DNA of 64,000 nucleotides from DUPU01 sp050952465 (GCA_050952465.1 JBMNKZ010000006.1:168958-232957); one strand, 5' to 3'. Positions 1-8,156 are shown, counted from the stretch's first letter. Numbers and translations: made by a program. The notes: generated by a model from the letters alone, not told the origin.

Positions 1-2
1 AA

Positions 3-692
3 GGGGTAAATGTCACCATTCCCTATAAGGAAGCGGTGATTCCTTATCTTGATGAATTGGATACCTACGCGGAGGCGATTCAGGCGGTAAATGTGATTGT
101 CCATGATCAGGGGAAACTAATTGGCTATAACACAGACGGCATCGGTTTTATCCGTTCATTACAAGATGATGCTGGAGTTGATCCTCAAGGTAAAAAAATC
201 CTCGTACTGGGGGCTGGGGGAGCGGCCAAAGCAATTTGTGTGGCTTTAGCAAAGGCCTTACCCCAAGAAATTGTCATTGTCAACCGTACCATTGAACGGG
301 CTGAGTCAATAGGAGAAAAAGTAAGTAAGTTAGGGGCAAAAGTCCGCAGCTATGATTTTTCTCATCATAGCTTAAATATTTTACAAGAAGAAATCAACAA
401 ATCAGAGATTATTATCAATACCACTTCCGTGGGTCTATACCCTCCTGACCAATCTCTCCTCACGGATTTTCAGGAGATGCTTCATACTCAACAATTGGTG
501 GCAGATATTATTTATGATCCAAAAGAAACCTTATTATTAAAGCAGGCAAAAAGAAAAGGATGCCGTACCTTATCCGGAGCAGGGATGTTAGTTTACCAGG
601 GGGCGGAGGCTTTTTGCCTTTGGACGGGGCGGGATGCCCCGGTGGAGGTTATGAGAAAAGTTTTAGAAAAACAGCTGAATCAACAGGGATAA
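3..692 (+). CDS. aroE: Shikimate dehydrogenase, 5' end cut by window
   Basis: AroE reduces 3-dehydroshikimate to shikimate with NADPH in the cytoplasm. The frame is open from base 3, so the gene starts upstream of the window. It opens with GVNVTIPYK, the shikimate-binding motif, followed by NTDGIGF, the dinucleotide-binding GAGGAAKAI, NRT (NADP phosphate contact), INTTSVGLYPP and the C-terminal GAGMLVYQGAEAF. These are the family's motifs in order. About 40-60 N-terminal residues are missing. A terminator follows 20 bases after the stop, so this is the last gene of its transcript. The other aro genes of the window (aroC, K, B, Q) lie 24-32 kb away. Confidence 0.95.
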   Translation, partial: GVNVTIPYKEAVIPYLDELDTYAEAIQAVNVIVHDQGKLIGYNTDGIGFIRSLQDDAGVDPQGKKILVLGAGGAAKAICVALAKALPQEIVIVNRTIERAESIGEKVSKLGAKVRSYDFSHHSLNILQEEINKSEIIINTTSVGLYPPDQSLLTDFQEMLHTQQLVADIIYDPKETLLLKQAKRKGCRTLSGAGMLVYQGAEAFCLWTGRDAPVEVMRKVLEKQLNQQG

Positions 693-712
693 AGTCGATT
701 AATTCATTAATG

Positions 713-734
713 AGTGCCTAAAGGCACTTTTTTT
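713..734 (+). terminator. Rho-independent terminator after aroE
   Basis: A perfect 7-bp stem AGTGCCT/AGGCACT (713-719 with 722-728) with a two-base loop is followed by a run of T. It ends the aroE transcript and separates it from the next gene. Confidence 0.9.
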
Positions 735-857
735 GTCTGATTAACTATGAATTACTCTGAACAACACGGAAAGTTTTTGGGATTAATGAAAGGGATATTT
801 ATCCTTTTTGAGGAATATTTATAGGTCACAGTCTCATACAATGAAAGGAGGGTTTCC

Positions 858-1307
858 ATGGCCTCACTGACAATTGATCAAGCGAGCAATATTCTGCAAG
901 TTGAGGTGAGTACGTTAAGGTACTGGGAAAAAGAATTTAATGATTTTTTAAATATAAAATGTCCTAAAGGGCAAAGAGCCCGTTATACGGAAGAGAGCAT
1001 CGAAATATTTGCCCAGATTAAAGAACTTCTTTACAATGAGCAATACACCATCAAAGGAGCCAAGAGGCGTTTGGAAATGGAACGCACCTTAACCAGTGCC
1101 CTGGGAATAGATGCGAATTTTAAAACCACGGTGTTTTTTATGTTTTCCGCGATTATTCAGGAACTGCAGAAAACTAGGGAAGAGAGCAAAAAACTTACCC
1201 ACCAGTTAGAGTTACTTCGAAAGGAAAAAGAGGAGGTAGAGTATCGTCTGACCGAGGAACAGCAAAAAAGCCTATGGAAATTTCTCGCCGGTAAATTTGG
1301 GTCATAA
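858..1307 (+). CDS. MerR-like helix-turn-helix regulator
   Basis: This 149-residue protein has an N-terminal winged-helix domain of the MerR/HTH_17 type (about residues 3-75): TIDQASNILQVEVSTLRYWE is the helix-turn-helix and the YTIKGAKRRLE stretch is the wing/helix 3-4 region. Residues 95-145 are a charged, Leu-rich coiled coil that probably dimerises the protein. No ligand-binding or metal-binding domain follows, so the signal is unknown. The start is fixed by AAAGGAGGG eight bases upstream. It stands alone between a terminator and the riboswitch-led surface operon, which makes it a candidate regulator of that operon (inference from position only). Confidence 0.75.
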   Translation: MASLTIDQASNILQVEVSTLRYWEKEFNDFLNIKCPKGQRARYTEESIEIFAQIKELLYNEQYTIKGAKRRLEMERTLTSALGIDANFKTTVFFMFSAIIQELQKTREESKKLTHQLELLRKEKEEVEYRLTEEQQKSLWKFLAGKFGS

Positions 1308-1323
1308 AAATTAAAAAAATATA

Positions 1324-1353
1324 TTGACTAATTCGTAAATCATAGCATATACT
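1324..1353 (+). promoter_or_regulatory. Sigma-A promoter of the first riboswitch/fibre operon
   Basis: TTGACT (1324-1329) and TATACT (1348-1353) are separated by 18 bases. A start near 1360 would give a leader of about 90 bases before the c-di-GMP aptamer. The second riboswitch block has nearly the same hexamers with the same 18-base spacing. Confidence 0.6.
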
Positions 1354-1450
1354 GGTCATGATGACTTTTCTTGAAAATTAATCAAAATAAGATAAGCATT
1401 ACCAACTATTTGGTTCTATTTAAAAGCCAATGATACAAATTAAAGAAAAT

Positions 1451-1540
1451 TGACTTTGAAAAAGGCAAACCATCTGAAAAGATGGGGCGCAAAGTTAGGA
1501 ATCTAAATCACTGCATAGTGGTATGATTGTCCGACTGCCG
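1451..1540 (+). promoter_or_regulatory. c-di-GMP-I (GEMM) riboswitch aptamer, copy 1
   Basis: The aptamer carries the class I hallmarks in order: GGCAAACC (1464-1471), a stem capped by a GAAA-type tetraloop (CATCTGAAAAGATG), GCGCAAAG (1487-1494), a CTAAA receptor-like segment, a second hairpin and a terminal GACTGCCG. Two further copies near 8.2 and 8.35 kb share the layout and most of the bases. The last bases of the aptamer are also the 5' arm of the terminator at 1533-1567, so ligand binding should decide between termination and read-through into the sipW-tasA-like operon. Because the shared strand belongs to the aptamer, an ON switch is the simpler reading, but direction is inferred. Confidence 0.88.
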
Positions 1541-1567
1541 AAATTAATTTTTCGCGCAGTCTTTTTT
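1533..1567 (+). terminator. Riboswitch-controlled terminator, copy 1
   Basis: GACTGC (1533-1538) pairs with GCAGTC (1556-1561), extended by CGAAA against a T-rich strand, then a run of T. The 5' arm overlaps the end of the c-di-GMP aptamer, so this is the expression platform. Confidence 0.8.
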
Positions 1568-1716
1568 AATACAAAAAATATGTACAATGTTGTCTTTAAA
1601 CCCCAATTGCCCCAAAAATAGTAAAATAATAGAAAATATTTAAAGACTGTACTAATAAATATGGTATAATATACAAAAGAATTTATAAACATCATATCTC
1701 GAAAGGGGCATCATTC

Positions 1717-2373
1717 ATGGAAGAACAGAACAATCAAAAAAGGACTTTAGGGAAAGTATTAACAGGTATTGGCTATGCTGTATGCGTATTTTTGGCAATG
1801 ATTTTTATCATCAATGTGACCATGATTGTCAAGTCTTACATATATCCTGATAAAGTACCTGATTTTATGGGATATAAACCGTTTATCGTTTTATCCGGTT
1901 CCATGGAGCCGGAAATCCTGGCCGGAGATTTAATTGTCACAAAAGAAATTATTCCGGAAAACCTTCAGGTAGGTGACGTTATTTCTTTTCGGGTGGAAGA
2001 GGATATTGTAGTATCTCACAGGGTAACGGAAATTCAAAACGAAGGGGGGCTGTCTTTTCTAACCAAAGGTGATGCCAATACGGGGATGGACGCGACCGAA
2101 GTTCTACCGGAAAGTATCGAGGGTTTATACATATGGCGGGGAGCTGGATTAGGGAGGTTTGCCCTCTTCCTCCAAACACCAATCGGTATGTTGATTTTTG
2201 TAGTGACACCCCTCTGTTTGTTTATTATTTATGACATTGTCTCAAGGAATAGGCGTAGTAAGAAAAAGAGCGACCGGGAAGCGGAACTGGAAGCGGAACT
2301 TGCCGCACTGAAAGCGGCAAAGGAGGAAAATACCGGTACTGGTGATTCCGAACAGAAAACGTTGATGCAGTAG
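1717..2373 (+). CDS. sipW: Signal peptidase I, SipW/ER type
   Basis: A 218-residue membrane serine protease of the S26B (SipW, eukaryotic/archaeal-like) group, which cleaves secreted fibre precursors such as TasA. The N-terminal segment (about 15-40) is a membrane anchor. The catalytic Ser is S62 in SGSMEP. The general base is a His (H101 in SHRVTE) where the usual bacterial enzymes have Lys, which defines the S26B type. A second hydrophobic segment at about 150-172 precedes a charged, Ala/Glu/Lys-rich cytoplasmic tail. The start has AAAGGGG upstream. It is the first gene behind the c-di-GMP riboswitch and its substrates follow directly. A second paralogue lies at 6409. Confidence 0.92.
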   Translation: MEEQNNQKRTLGKVLTGIGYAVCVFLAMIFIINVTMIVKSYIYPDKVPDFMGYKPFIVLSGSMEPEILAGDLIVTKEIIPENLQVGDVISFRVEEDIVVSHRVTEIQNEGGLSFLTKGDANTGMDATEVLPESIEGLYIWRGAGLGRFALFLQTPIGMLIFVVTPLCLFIIYDIVSRNRRSKKKSDREAELEAELAALKAAKEENTGTGDSEQKTLMQ

Positions 2374-2567
2374 ATAGTGACTTTTTGCAATTTTAAATAA
2401 TGAAAATTCTTTTGAGAGAGGTGATTGTGGAGCGAAGTAAGATATATCATAGGTTGCCATGGGGACGCGTGGCTAGCCCGCAGAAAGGTTTTTCTGTAAA
2501 TTGAACAATGAACCTATAAGTCAAAGGGAAAGCATAAAGGGTAAGTTTAAAAGAAAGGATTGATAAC

Positions 2568-3332
2568 ATGATTAATAAAAAACGCGTTTTTCGCATTGCT
2601 GCCCTACTTCTGGTGCTCTGCATGATATCCACCGTGATGATTTCGGGGACGTTTGCTAAGTATACCAGTGCGTACGCAGGACAGGACACAGCATTAGTGG
2701 CGAGGTGGAGCTTTGTAGCTCAGGAAGGAACAACTAATTTAGGTGCTCCTGGTGATACACCACTAAAAGCTTTAGATTTATTTGGTCACGCGTATGATAC
2801 TAATATTAATGAAAAGGATGGCGAGGATTTCATTATCGCTCCGGGCGTGGATGGCGATTTTACTATTAATTTAAAATTCCTCTCTGACGTTAATGCTGAA
2901 ATAACTGTAGACTTTACAGAAGACGATACAGACACAGTAGCCGATGGTCTGCCAATCGAGTATTCAGTAGTTGATGGTACTTGGGTAACATTGGACAAAT
3001 TACCTAGTGCTTTTGCGACAAAGATAGTCGCTGATAATGGAACAGAATTAGAAAATGCTGTAAATAACACATTTACCTTTAAGAGGTCTGATATTGATGC
3101 TGCAGATGCAATAGAGATATCTCAAGTAGTAAAGTGGCGATGGGCATTTGATTTGGACGCTCAGGATGGTGATACAGTTACAGCAATTGCTTCAGATGAT
3201 GATATAGATACAGAATTTGGTAATGCTTCAGCGTTAGGTGGAGCTACCCGGACGAAGTATATCTTAAATGTTTCGGTCAAAGCTGAACAACTTGCTCCTA
3301 CCAAAGTTGCTGAAGAGGATGCTTGGGAATAA
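2568..3332 (+). CDS. TasA/camelysin-like fibre subunit, paralogue 1
   Basis: A secreted protein of 254 residues with a SipW-type signal: KKR, a hydrophobic core (8-26), then GTFAKYTS with probable cleavage after A30. The mature N-terminus carries DTALVARW, shared almost exactly with the genes at 3641, 4482 and 6957. The body has IAPGVDGDF (shared with paralogues) and a C-terminal WRW/RTKYxLNVSVKAEQ signature. It is rich in Asp and beta-prone residues and has no Cys in the mature part, as in TasA and CalY subunits. I infer an extracellular matrix-fibre subunit. Sequence identity to TasA itself is too low for me to name it so. It follows sipW by 194 bases. Confidence 0.8.
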   Translation: MINKKRVFRIAALLLVLCMISTVMISGTFAKYTSAYAGQDTALVARWSFVAQEGTTNLGAPGDTPLKALDLFGHAYDTNINEKDGEDFIIAPGVDGDFTINLKFLSDVNAEITVDFTEDDTDTVADGLPIEYSVVDGTWVTLDKLPSAFATKIVADNGTELENAVNNTFTFKRSDIDAADAIEISQVVKWRWAFDLDAQDGDTVTAIASDDDIDTEFGNASALGGATRTKYILNVSVKAEQLAPTKVAEEDAWE

Positions 3333-3360
3333 TAATCCAAAGAGAGCCATCGGCTCTCGT

Positions 3361-3393
3361 GCAGGGGCTGTAAAAAATGCATACAGCCCCTGC
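3361..3393 (+). repeat. Strong inverted repeat between fibre genes
   Basis: GCAGGGGCTGTA (3361-3372) and TACAGCCCCTGC (3382-3393) form a perfect 12-bp stem with a 9-base loop, 29 bases after the stop of paralogue 1. There is no T run, so it is not a classical terminator. It may stabilise the upstream mRNA, attenuate, or be one of the window's palindromic repeats (compare 36210 and 55101). Confidence 0.7.
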
Positions 3394-3480
3394 AAGGTAG
3401 CCGAATCTGAAACAAAATCCGAACCGGTGATTTTTTGAATCAGCTAATTCTAAAAATAATAACGGCACAAACGTAAGAAA
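3394..3480 (+). pseudogene. Decayed copy of the 5' end of the gene at 5216
   Basis: This stretch aligns by eye with 5169-5249, covering the leader and first codons of the anchor-like gene at 5216. Shared blocks include GTGATTTT-TGAATCA, AATAACG and ACAAACG-AAGAA. The start codon and frame are lost here. It shows that a unit of fibre gene plus following gene was duplicated and the second gene then lost. The rest of the 308-base gap to 3641 is an AT-rich leader resembling those before the other fibre paralogues. Confidence 0.6.
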
Positions 3481-3640
3481 TTAATATTTAGTATAAATTC
3501 TATACCTGCTTATAGTTTGATTAGAAATTACTCTAATAAAAAATGAAGTAAGGTGTTTAACCTCATTCAGCTTTATAATTTGTGTAAGGTTTTTTATCAA
3601 TTGAACCACGAAGCAAAAATTATAAAAGGTATCAAGAACC

Positions 3641-4366
3641 ATGAAAAACAAAAAAAGGGTTTTAAGTATAGCTGCGATCTTGCTGTTACTCTGTATGATA
3701 TCGACCGCGATGTTCTCGGAGACGTTTGCTAGGTACATTAGTGAATATGCAGGATATGATACTGCGATAGTAGCTAAGTGGAATTTGGAAGTAACGGATG
3801 GTGGTGACACTGGTTATGCAATTTCTCCAGCTACTGTAGCAGAAATTAATTTATTTTCCCACGTATATAATGAAAACATTATTCAACTTATGGGAAAAAA
3901 ATATATAATTGCTCCCGGTGTCCAGGGTGATTTTGTTATAGATATAACAAACAACAGTGATGTGGCAGCGGAGGTTAGCTTTGATATTACAGAATCAGAT
4001 ACAGATGGTGGAGCTGACATACCAATAGAGTTCTATATTCATGAGGAAGCAGATGGATTTAATAACGATTGGAGCGTTATAGGCGATAAAATATTGAATT
4101 TATCAGGATTGCAAACAAAACTGAATAGTTTTGAAAATAATAAAAAAATTATTCTTGAACCGAAAGAAGCAGGAACAACTGATAAATTTAACACGACTGT
4201 GTACTGGAGATGGGCATATGAGCAGGATCCGGCTAATCCAACTGCCGGTGATTCTACTGACACAATTTTGGGCAATAATTCAGCCAAGGGCGATCGCACA
4301 AAATATACTCTAAATATAAAGGTCACAGCAACACAAGTAGCCCCTGCACCAATTTCAGAACCGTAG
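3641..4366 (+). CDS. TasA/camelysin-like fibre subunit, paralogue 2
   Basis: 241 residues. The signal aligns residue for residue with paralogue 1: KNKKRVLSIAAILLLLCM, then ETFARYIS with probable cleavage after A30 and DTAIVAKW at about 40-47. Internal INLFSHVYNENI and IAPGVQGDF match paralogue 1 (LDLFGHAYDTNI, IAPGVDGDF). The C-terminal region again has WRWAYE and RTKYTLNIKVTATQVAP. The Shine-Dalgarno sequence is weak. It is read in the same direction and is probably on the same transcript as its neighbours. Role as for paralogue 1: secreted SipW-processed subunit of a surface fibre (inference). Confidence 0.8.
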   Translation: MKNKKRVLSIAAILLLLCMISTAMFSETFARYISEYAGYDTAIVAKWNLEVTDGGDTGYAISPATVAEINLFSHVYNENIIQLMGKKYIIAPGVQGDFVIDITNNSDVAAEVSFDITESDTDGGADIPIEFYIHEEADGFNNDWSVIGDKILNLSGLQTKLNSFENNKKIILEPKEAGTTDKFNTTVYWRWAYEQDPANPTAGDSTDTILGNNSAKGDRTKYTLNIKVTATQVAPAPISEP

Positions 4367-4481
4367 TTAGTTTTATTTGTAGGGACACAATACATGGTGT
4401 CAGATTAAGTAAAGCAAGGTTTAACCGAATTCACGTTTCATAAGTTGCATAAAGGTATTTTAGGGAAAGGAACCAAAACAG

Positions 4482-5132
4482 ATGAAAAGTAAAAAAAGGG
4501 TTTTAAGTACTGCTGCACTCCTTTTACTACTCTGCATAATTTCTACTGTTATGATCTCGGGGACGTTTGCTGAATATACTAGTACTTACTATGGGACAGA
4601 TACGGCAATTGTAGCTAAGTGGGAATTTGTAGCTTCTGATCAAGACGACAAGACTCTAAAACCTGAAGGTGATTCTGATCAACGGATAAATTTATTTAAG
4701 CAAACAGATGGTCCAATAATGGATAAAATCAAAGAGGGTGGTGAGGATTACACTGTCATTGCTCCAGGTGTTGAAGGTAGCTTTATACTTCAACTTGTTA
4801 ATAAGAGTAATATAGCTGCAAAAATTGAATTTGATGTCAAGAAAAATATAGGAGTAGGTTTTGTGGATGTTCCCATGGTATATTCGATCAGTTATTCTGA
4901 TAGAGAAATAAAAGATATTAGTCTCAGCAAACTTACAGATGAATTAAATGATCTTGACATTGTGCTTGACCACAAAGATGGCGATACTCCTAACGATAAC
5001 GTTACAGTCCACTGGCAATGGAAGCTTGACGGGGATGATACTATCGACACAGGCTTGGGTACTTATGATGATGATTTAAATAAAAAATATAGTTTAACTA
5101 TTGGAGTAACTGCTACACAGGTTACTAAGTAG
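4482..5132 (+). CDS. TasA/camelysin-like fibre subunit, paralogue 3
   Basis: 216 residues, the shortest of the three tandem paralogues. The signal has MKSKKRVLSTAALLLLLC, then GTFAEYTS with probable cleavage after A30 and DTAIVAKWEFV. INLFKQTD and VIAPGVEGSF lie at the positions found in paralogues 1 and 2, and the C-terminus has VHWQWKLD and KKYSLTIGVTATQV. GGGAAAGGA precedes the ATG. Three adjacent diverged copies suggest either subunits that co-assemble or alternative versions. Substitution is strongest in the middle of the mature protein, while the signal and the WxW region are kept. Confidence 0.8.
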   Translation: MKSKKRVLSTAALLLLLCIISTVMISGTFAEYTSTYYGTDTAIVAKWEFVASDQDDKTLKPEGDSDQRINLFKQTDGPIMDKIKEGGEDYTVIAPGVEGSFILQLVNKSNIAAKIEFDVKKNIGVGFVDVPMVYSISYSDREIKDISLSKLTDELNDLDIVLDHKDGDTPNDNVTVHWQWKLDGDDTIDTGLGTYDDDLNKKYSLTIGVTATQVTK

Positions 5133-5215
5133 GGCTTTTAACCCTTACACCTTAATCTATAAAATATGAAGGTTCCGAACCAAAGCGAAACCGGGGTGAT
5201 TTTCTGAATCAACTC

Positions 5216-6391
5216 ATGCAAAAAGAGAATAACGTGAACAAACGCAAGAATTTTATGCTTTTTCTTATCATCACCATGATCATTGTTTACATTGCTGTGC
5301 CCACCTATGGATTAATCCGCGACATAGTGGGTCCGGGGGAAGCAGTGTTTGTTCTGAATTCACCCCTGCCCGATGCGCAGATGAACAGACCGGAACGTGG
5401 TTTGATTGAGAGAATACATGATTTTCTTTTTCCACCCAAAGATGTGCCCGTTCCAATTCTACAGCGTATTGACTTAAAAGGCAGGGTTATTTATTCGGAC
5501 AAAACCCCTTTTGCTCACGGGTTGATTGAGTTAAGGAGTGAACCCCGCTATACCCGAACTGATGCTGAAGGATATTTTATCTTCATGGATGTTGAGGTGG
5601 GTGCCCATACAGTAAGCGTTCTAGACGAAAACGGACATGTGCTGGCTAGTTGTTTTATCGAGATAGAGCGCACTATGGAGATAAAAGATGCCGAATTAGT
5701 CCGCCTTCCTGATGGTACTCTTGTTTTTCAAGTTGCGGTGGACATTAAAGTGTTAGAAATTACGCTGACTTTGAAAAAAGATGCGGATGGAAAGGTCACC
5801 GGTATTGAAAAGGTTGACTTAGGGATCGTTACTGATGAGCCGGAAGAACCTTTACCTCCTGAGGAGCCTCCTATTGAACCGGAAGAACCGCCTGTTATAC
5901 CGGAAGACCCTAAGGATGATCCAGACCCAAATCCTCCTCCGCCGTCGCCGGACGGATTTGACTTTGATGTCTTTGACACGGCTACCACGGTACGGTATGG
6001 AAGTGAGAGTGCGGTAAAAGTTAATATTTTCGGTGCCAAGAAACTAATTGCCCCGGGCATGAGGGGAAGTTAACAATTCACGGTAGATAACAGGGGGAAC
6101 GATTACGCTTCGGTTTACGATATTACTTTTAAGACATTTGATAACCTTCCGGCCGACATTAAGATTCCTATGCGCTACCGCCTAAAAGCGGACGGTGTCT
6201 ATGTGGCAGGCAATGATACAACCTGGTGTACTGCAGATGAGCTTTATCAGGACTCGGTGGTGGCCGGAGGGAAGCATGTGAAATATACCTTGGATTGGCA
6301 TTGGCCACAGGGGGAAGGTGACAACGATTTTATTCCCTTTGCCGGCTATTCATATAGTGTAATCATTAAGGTTACGGCGCAAAAGCAGTAA
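5216..6391 (+). pseudogene. Anchor-like fibre protein with TasA-like C-terminal domain, interrupted by one TAA
   Basis: One frame runs through 392 codons with a single TAA at 6071-6073 (codon 286). Before it: a membrane segment or uncleaved signal (about 13-33), a beta-sandwich resembling carboxypeptidase regulatory domains (about 85-150; YTRTDAEGYFIFMDVEVG), a Pro/Glu-rich linker (about 207-245) and the start of a TasA-like domain (VNIFGAKKLIAPGMRGS). After the stop, FTVDNRGNDYASVYDITF and a terminal LDWHWPQ...VIIKVTAQKQ complete that domain. Paralogues read on at this point (GVEGSFILQL), so TAA replaces a sense codon, most simply TTA. It could be a recent nonsense mutation or a sequence error. 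The layout suggests a cell-anchored or accessory fibre component comparable to TapA (inference). Confidence 0.7.
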
Positions 6392-6408
6392 GGAGGCTTT
6401 TAACATCA

Positions 6409-6945
6409 TTGAATGAAAAACAGAAAAAAATGATGACAACATTTCTTATTTATCTACCTCTGGGCTTTTTAGCTTTCTTGATTTTAATGAACCTTTATCT
6501 CGGCATTAACAAAGCCGTTACCCATAATCCGGTGCCCAAGGTGTTTGGCTTTGCCCCCTTGATTGTGCTTTCCGGTTCCATGGAGCCCGCCATTTATCCC
6601 GGTGATGTGGTGGTGATCCGCGCACAGGGGGCGGAGAAATATAAAATTGGCGATATCGCCACTTATTTGGACGGGCAAATAGTTTTTACCCACCGGATTG
6701 TAGGCGAGGAAAACGGTATGTTTATCCTCAAGGGTGACAGCAACAATACCGTGGACGATACGGTAAAACCGGAACAATTTGAAGGGAAGGTGCTCCTCAC
6801 CATCCCCAAAATCGGTGTGGCCATCGTATTTTTAAAAAGGCCTGCCGGCATGGCTGCTTTAGTTTTGTTATTTCTCCTTTATCTTTTTGCCGAGGATTTC
6901 TATGATAAAATTAAAAAGGTGCGGCAGCAAGCGGACAGTAAATGA
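6409..6945 (+). CDS. Second SipW-type signal peptidase I
   Basis: 178 residues, S26B type. The N-terminal membrane segment is about 10-32. The catalytic Ser is S57 in SGSMEP, the His base is H95 in THRIVGE, and LKGDSNNTVDD is the conserved box E. A hydrophobic C-terminal segment lies at about 143-165. It is shorter than the first copy at 1717 and lacks its charged tail. The start is TTG, fixed by AAGGAGG 13 bases upstream, and the frame has no better start. It lies between the anchor-like gene and the fibre gene at 6957 and presumably processes those products. Two dedicated peptidases in one locus imply two substrate sets. Confidence 0.9.
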   Translation: MNEKQKKMMTTFLIYLPLGFLAFLILMNLYLGINKAVTHNPVPKVFGFAPLIVLSGSMEPAIYPGDVVVIRAQGAEKYKIGDIATYLDGQIVFTHRIVGEENGMFILKGDSNNTVDDTVKPEQFEGKVLLTIPKIGVAIVFLKRPAGMAALVLLFLLYLFAEDFYDKIKKVRQQADSK

Positions 6946-6956
6946 GGTGGTGACCG

Positions 6957-8084
6957 GTGAAACTAAGGAAGGCTTTATTAATTTTGATTATCTTGGTATC
7001 TGTTAGCTCTGGTATTTTATCATCAACTTTGGCCAGGTTTACCGATGAACTGGCCGGCTTTGACTCTGCCCTGGTGGCTAAATGGAATTTCAGCGCCCGG
7101 GGAGAAGATGATGAACCCGGTGAGTTTTATAATAAAGGATTTACCTTTGATTTGTTTAGGATGGACAATGAGAAATCCCTGGAACCCATGGATGTGGGGG
7201 TGAAAAGCTTTACCTTTACTGGTGGCGGTTCCGATGTGGGGATTCTCTACAATGTGGAAATGAATGCCAAGGATTTCCTTGAGCCGATTCCCGGTACCGT
7301 GGCCACAGATAATGCGGTTGTTTATGCTCCTTTTATTTTTAAAATTGCAGTATCGATAAATGATGGGGCCGGGGATACTCCGCCTGAAGTTTTTCCTTTT
7401 CAGGATGATGCTGACAGCGGCTGGTTCAGGCCGAAGGATATCGACACAGATGAAGACGGATTTTTCCCTATTTTTAACGAGGACTCCTATTTTTCTCCGG
7501 GGAGCATAGACCAGGTTACGGTTACCGTTTACTGGCAGTGGAATACCTCATTTTATATCAATGACTTAAAACCTGATTGGGCTGACCCTGACACCTCCAA
7601 GGTCGCGGGTGAAAAATATTTACATTATTATCAAGTGGCATACGATGAGTATTATGGCCCTGGAGGCCTAGATGCTCAGAGAAAGGAAGCGGCCGAGGCG
7701 GTAAGAGATTATTTAAGAGAGCATGGCAGCCCATCTGACGACCACACCTGGATCCACTATATTAGATGTAAGGCAAACCATGGTGCGGAATATGCCGCAA
7801 TAGAAGATCCTGAGGCAAAAGAAGCTTACTTTAATGAGCACGGAGGTAGTTTTGATACAGAAGATAATATTATCTGGGAATATCATGAGGTTCCTTGCCC
7901 GGCAAATCATTTTGCGGAGTATAATCATTTGGTGGATGAGGAGCATGACGCGATTGAAGCCTGTGAGACCTCTTTAATGGCGGCTTATGATGATTATGAT
8001 ACCTTGGCGGCGGATGCCTTAGCAGAGAAAGAATCGGTGAAAGTGATTTTCCGCATCCGGGGAGAACAAATGAAACCGCAGTAA
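6957..8084 (+). CDS. TasA/camelysin-like secreted protein, long form
   Basis: 375 residues with GTG start behind GAGGTGGTG. The signal is hydrophobic from about 6-24, then STLARFTD with likely cleavage after A26, then DSALVAKWNF, the mature motif of the tandem paralogues. The TasA-like body extends to about 205 and includes VTVYWQWN. After that comes an acidic, His/Cys/Tyr-rich extension in which CKANHGAEY and CPANHFAEY are two copies of one motif, about 47 residues apart. The chain ends VKVIFRIRGEQMKP, like the last beta strand of the paralogues, so the extension is an insertion inside the fibre fold. The paired Cys and His residues could bind metal or crosslink (inference). Confidence 0.75.
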   Translation: MKLRKALLILIILVSVSSGILSSTLARFTDELAGFDSALVAKWNFSARGEDDEPGEFYNKGFTFDLFRMDNEKSLEPMDVGVKSFTFTGGGSDVGILYNVEMNAKDFLEPIPGTVATDNAVVYAPFIFKIAVSINDGAGDTPPEVFPFQDDADSGWFRPKDIDTDEDGFFPIFNEDSYFSPGSIDQVTVTVYWQWNTSFYINDLKPDWADPDTSKVAGEKYLHYYQVAYDEYYGPGGLDAQRKEAAEAVRDYLREHGSPSDDHTWIHYIRCKANHGAEYAAIEDPEAKEAYFNEHGGSFDTEDNIIWEYHEVPCPANHFAEYNHLVDEEHDAIEACETSLMAAYDDYDTLAADALAEKESVKVIFRIRGEQMKPQ

Positions 8085-8092
8085 AATTTTTC

Positions 8093-8122
8093 TTGACCTA
8101 AAGCTGGGCCTTAGTTTATACT
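8093..8122 (+). promoter_or_regulatory. Sigma-A promoter of the tandem riboswitch operon
   Basis: TTGACC (8093-8098) and TATACT (8117-8122) lie 18 bases apart, just after the stop of the preceding gene. A start near 8129 puts both following c-di-GMP aptamers on one leader. No equally good promoter was seen between the two aptamers. Confidence 0.6.
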
Positions 8123-8156
8123 GTAAATAGGGATACTAGTGATAAGATATTCATAT

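Noticed and set aside
3481..3810. Minus-strand open frame opposite the second fibre gene
   Set aside because: It is the mirror of a well-supported gene with conserved paralogues and has no recognisable features.
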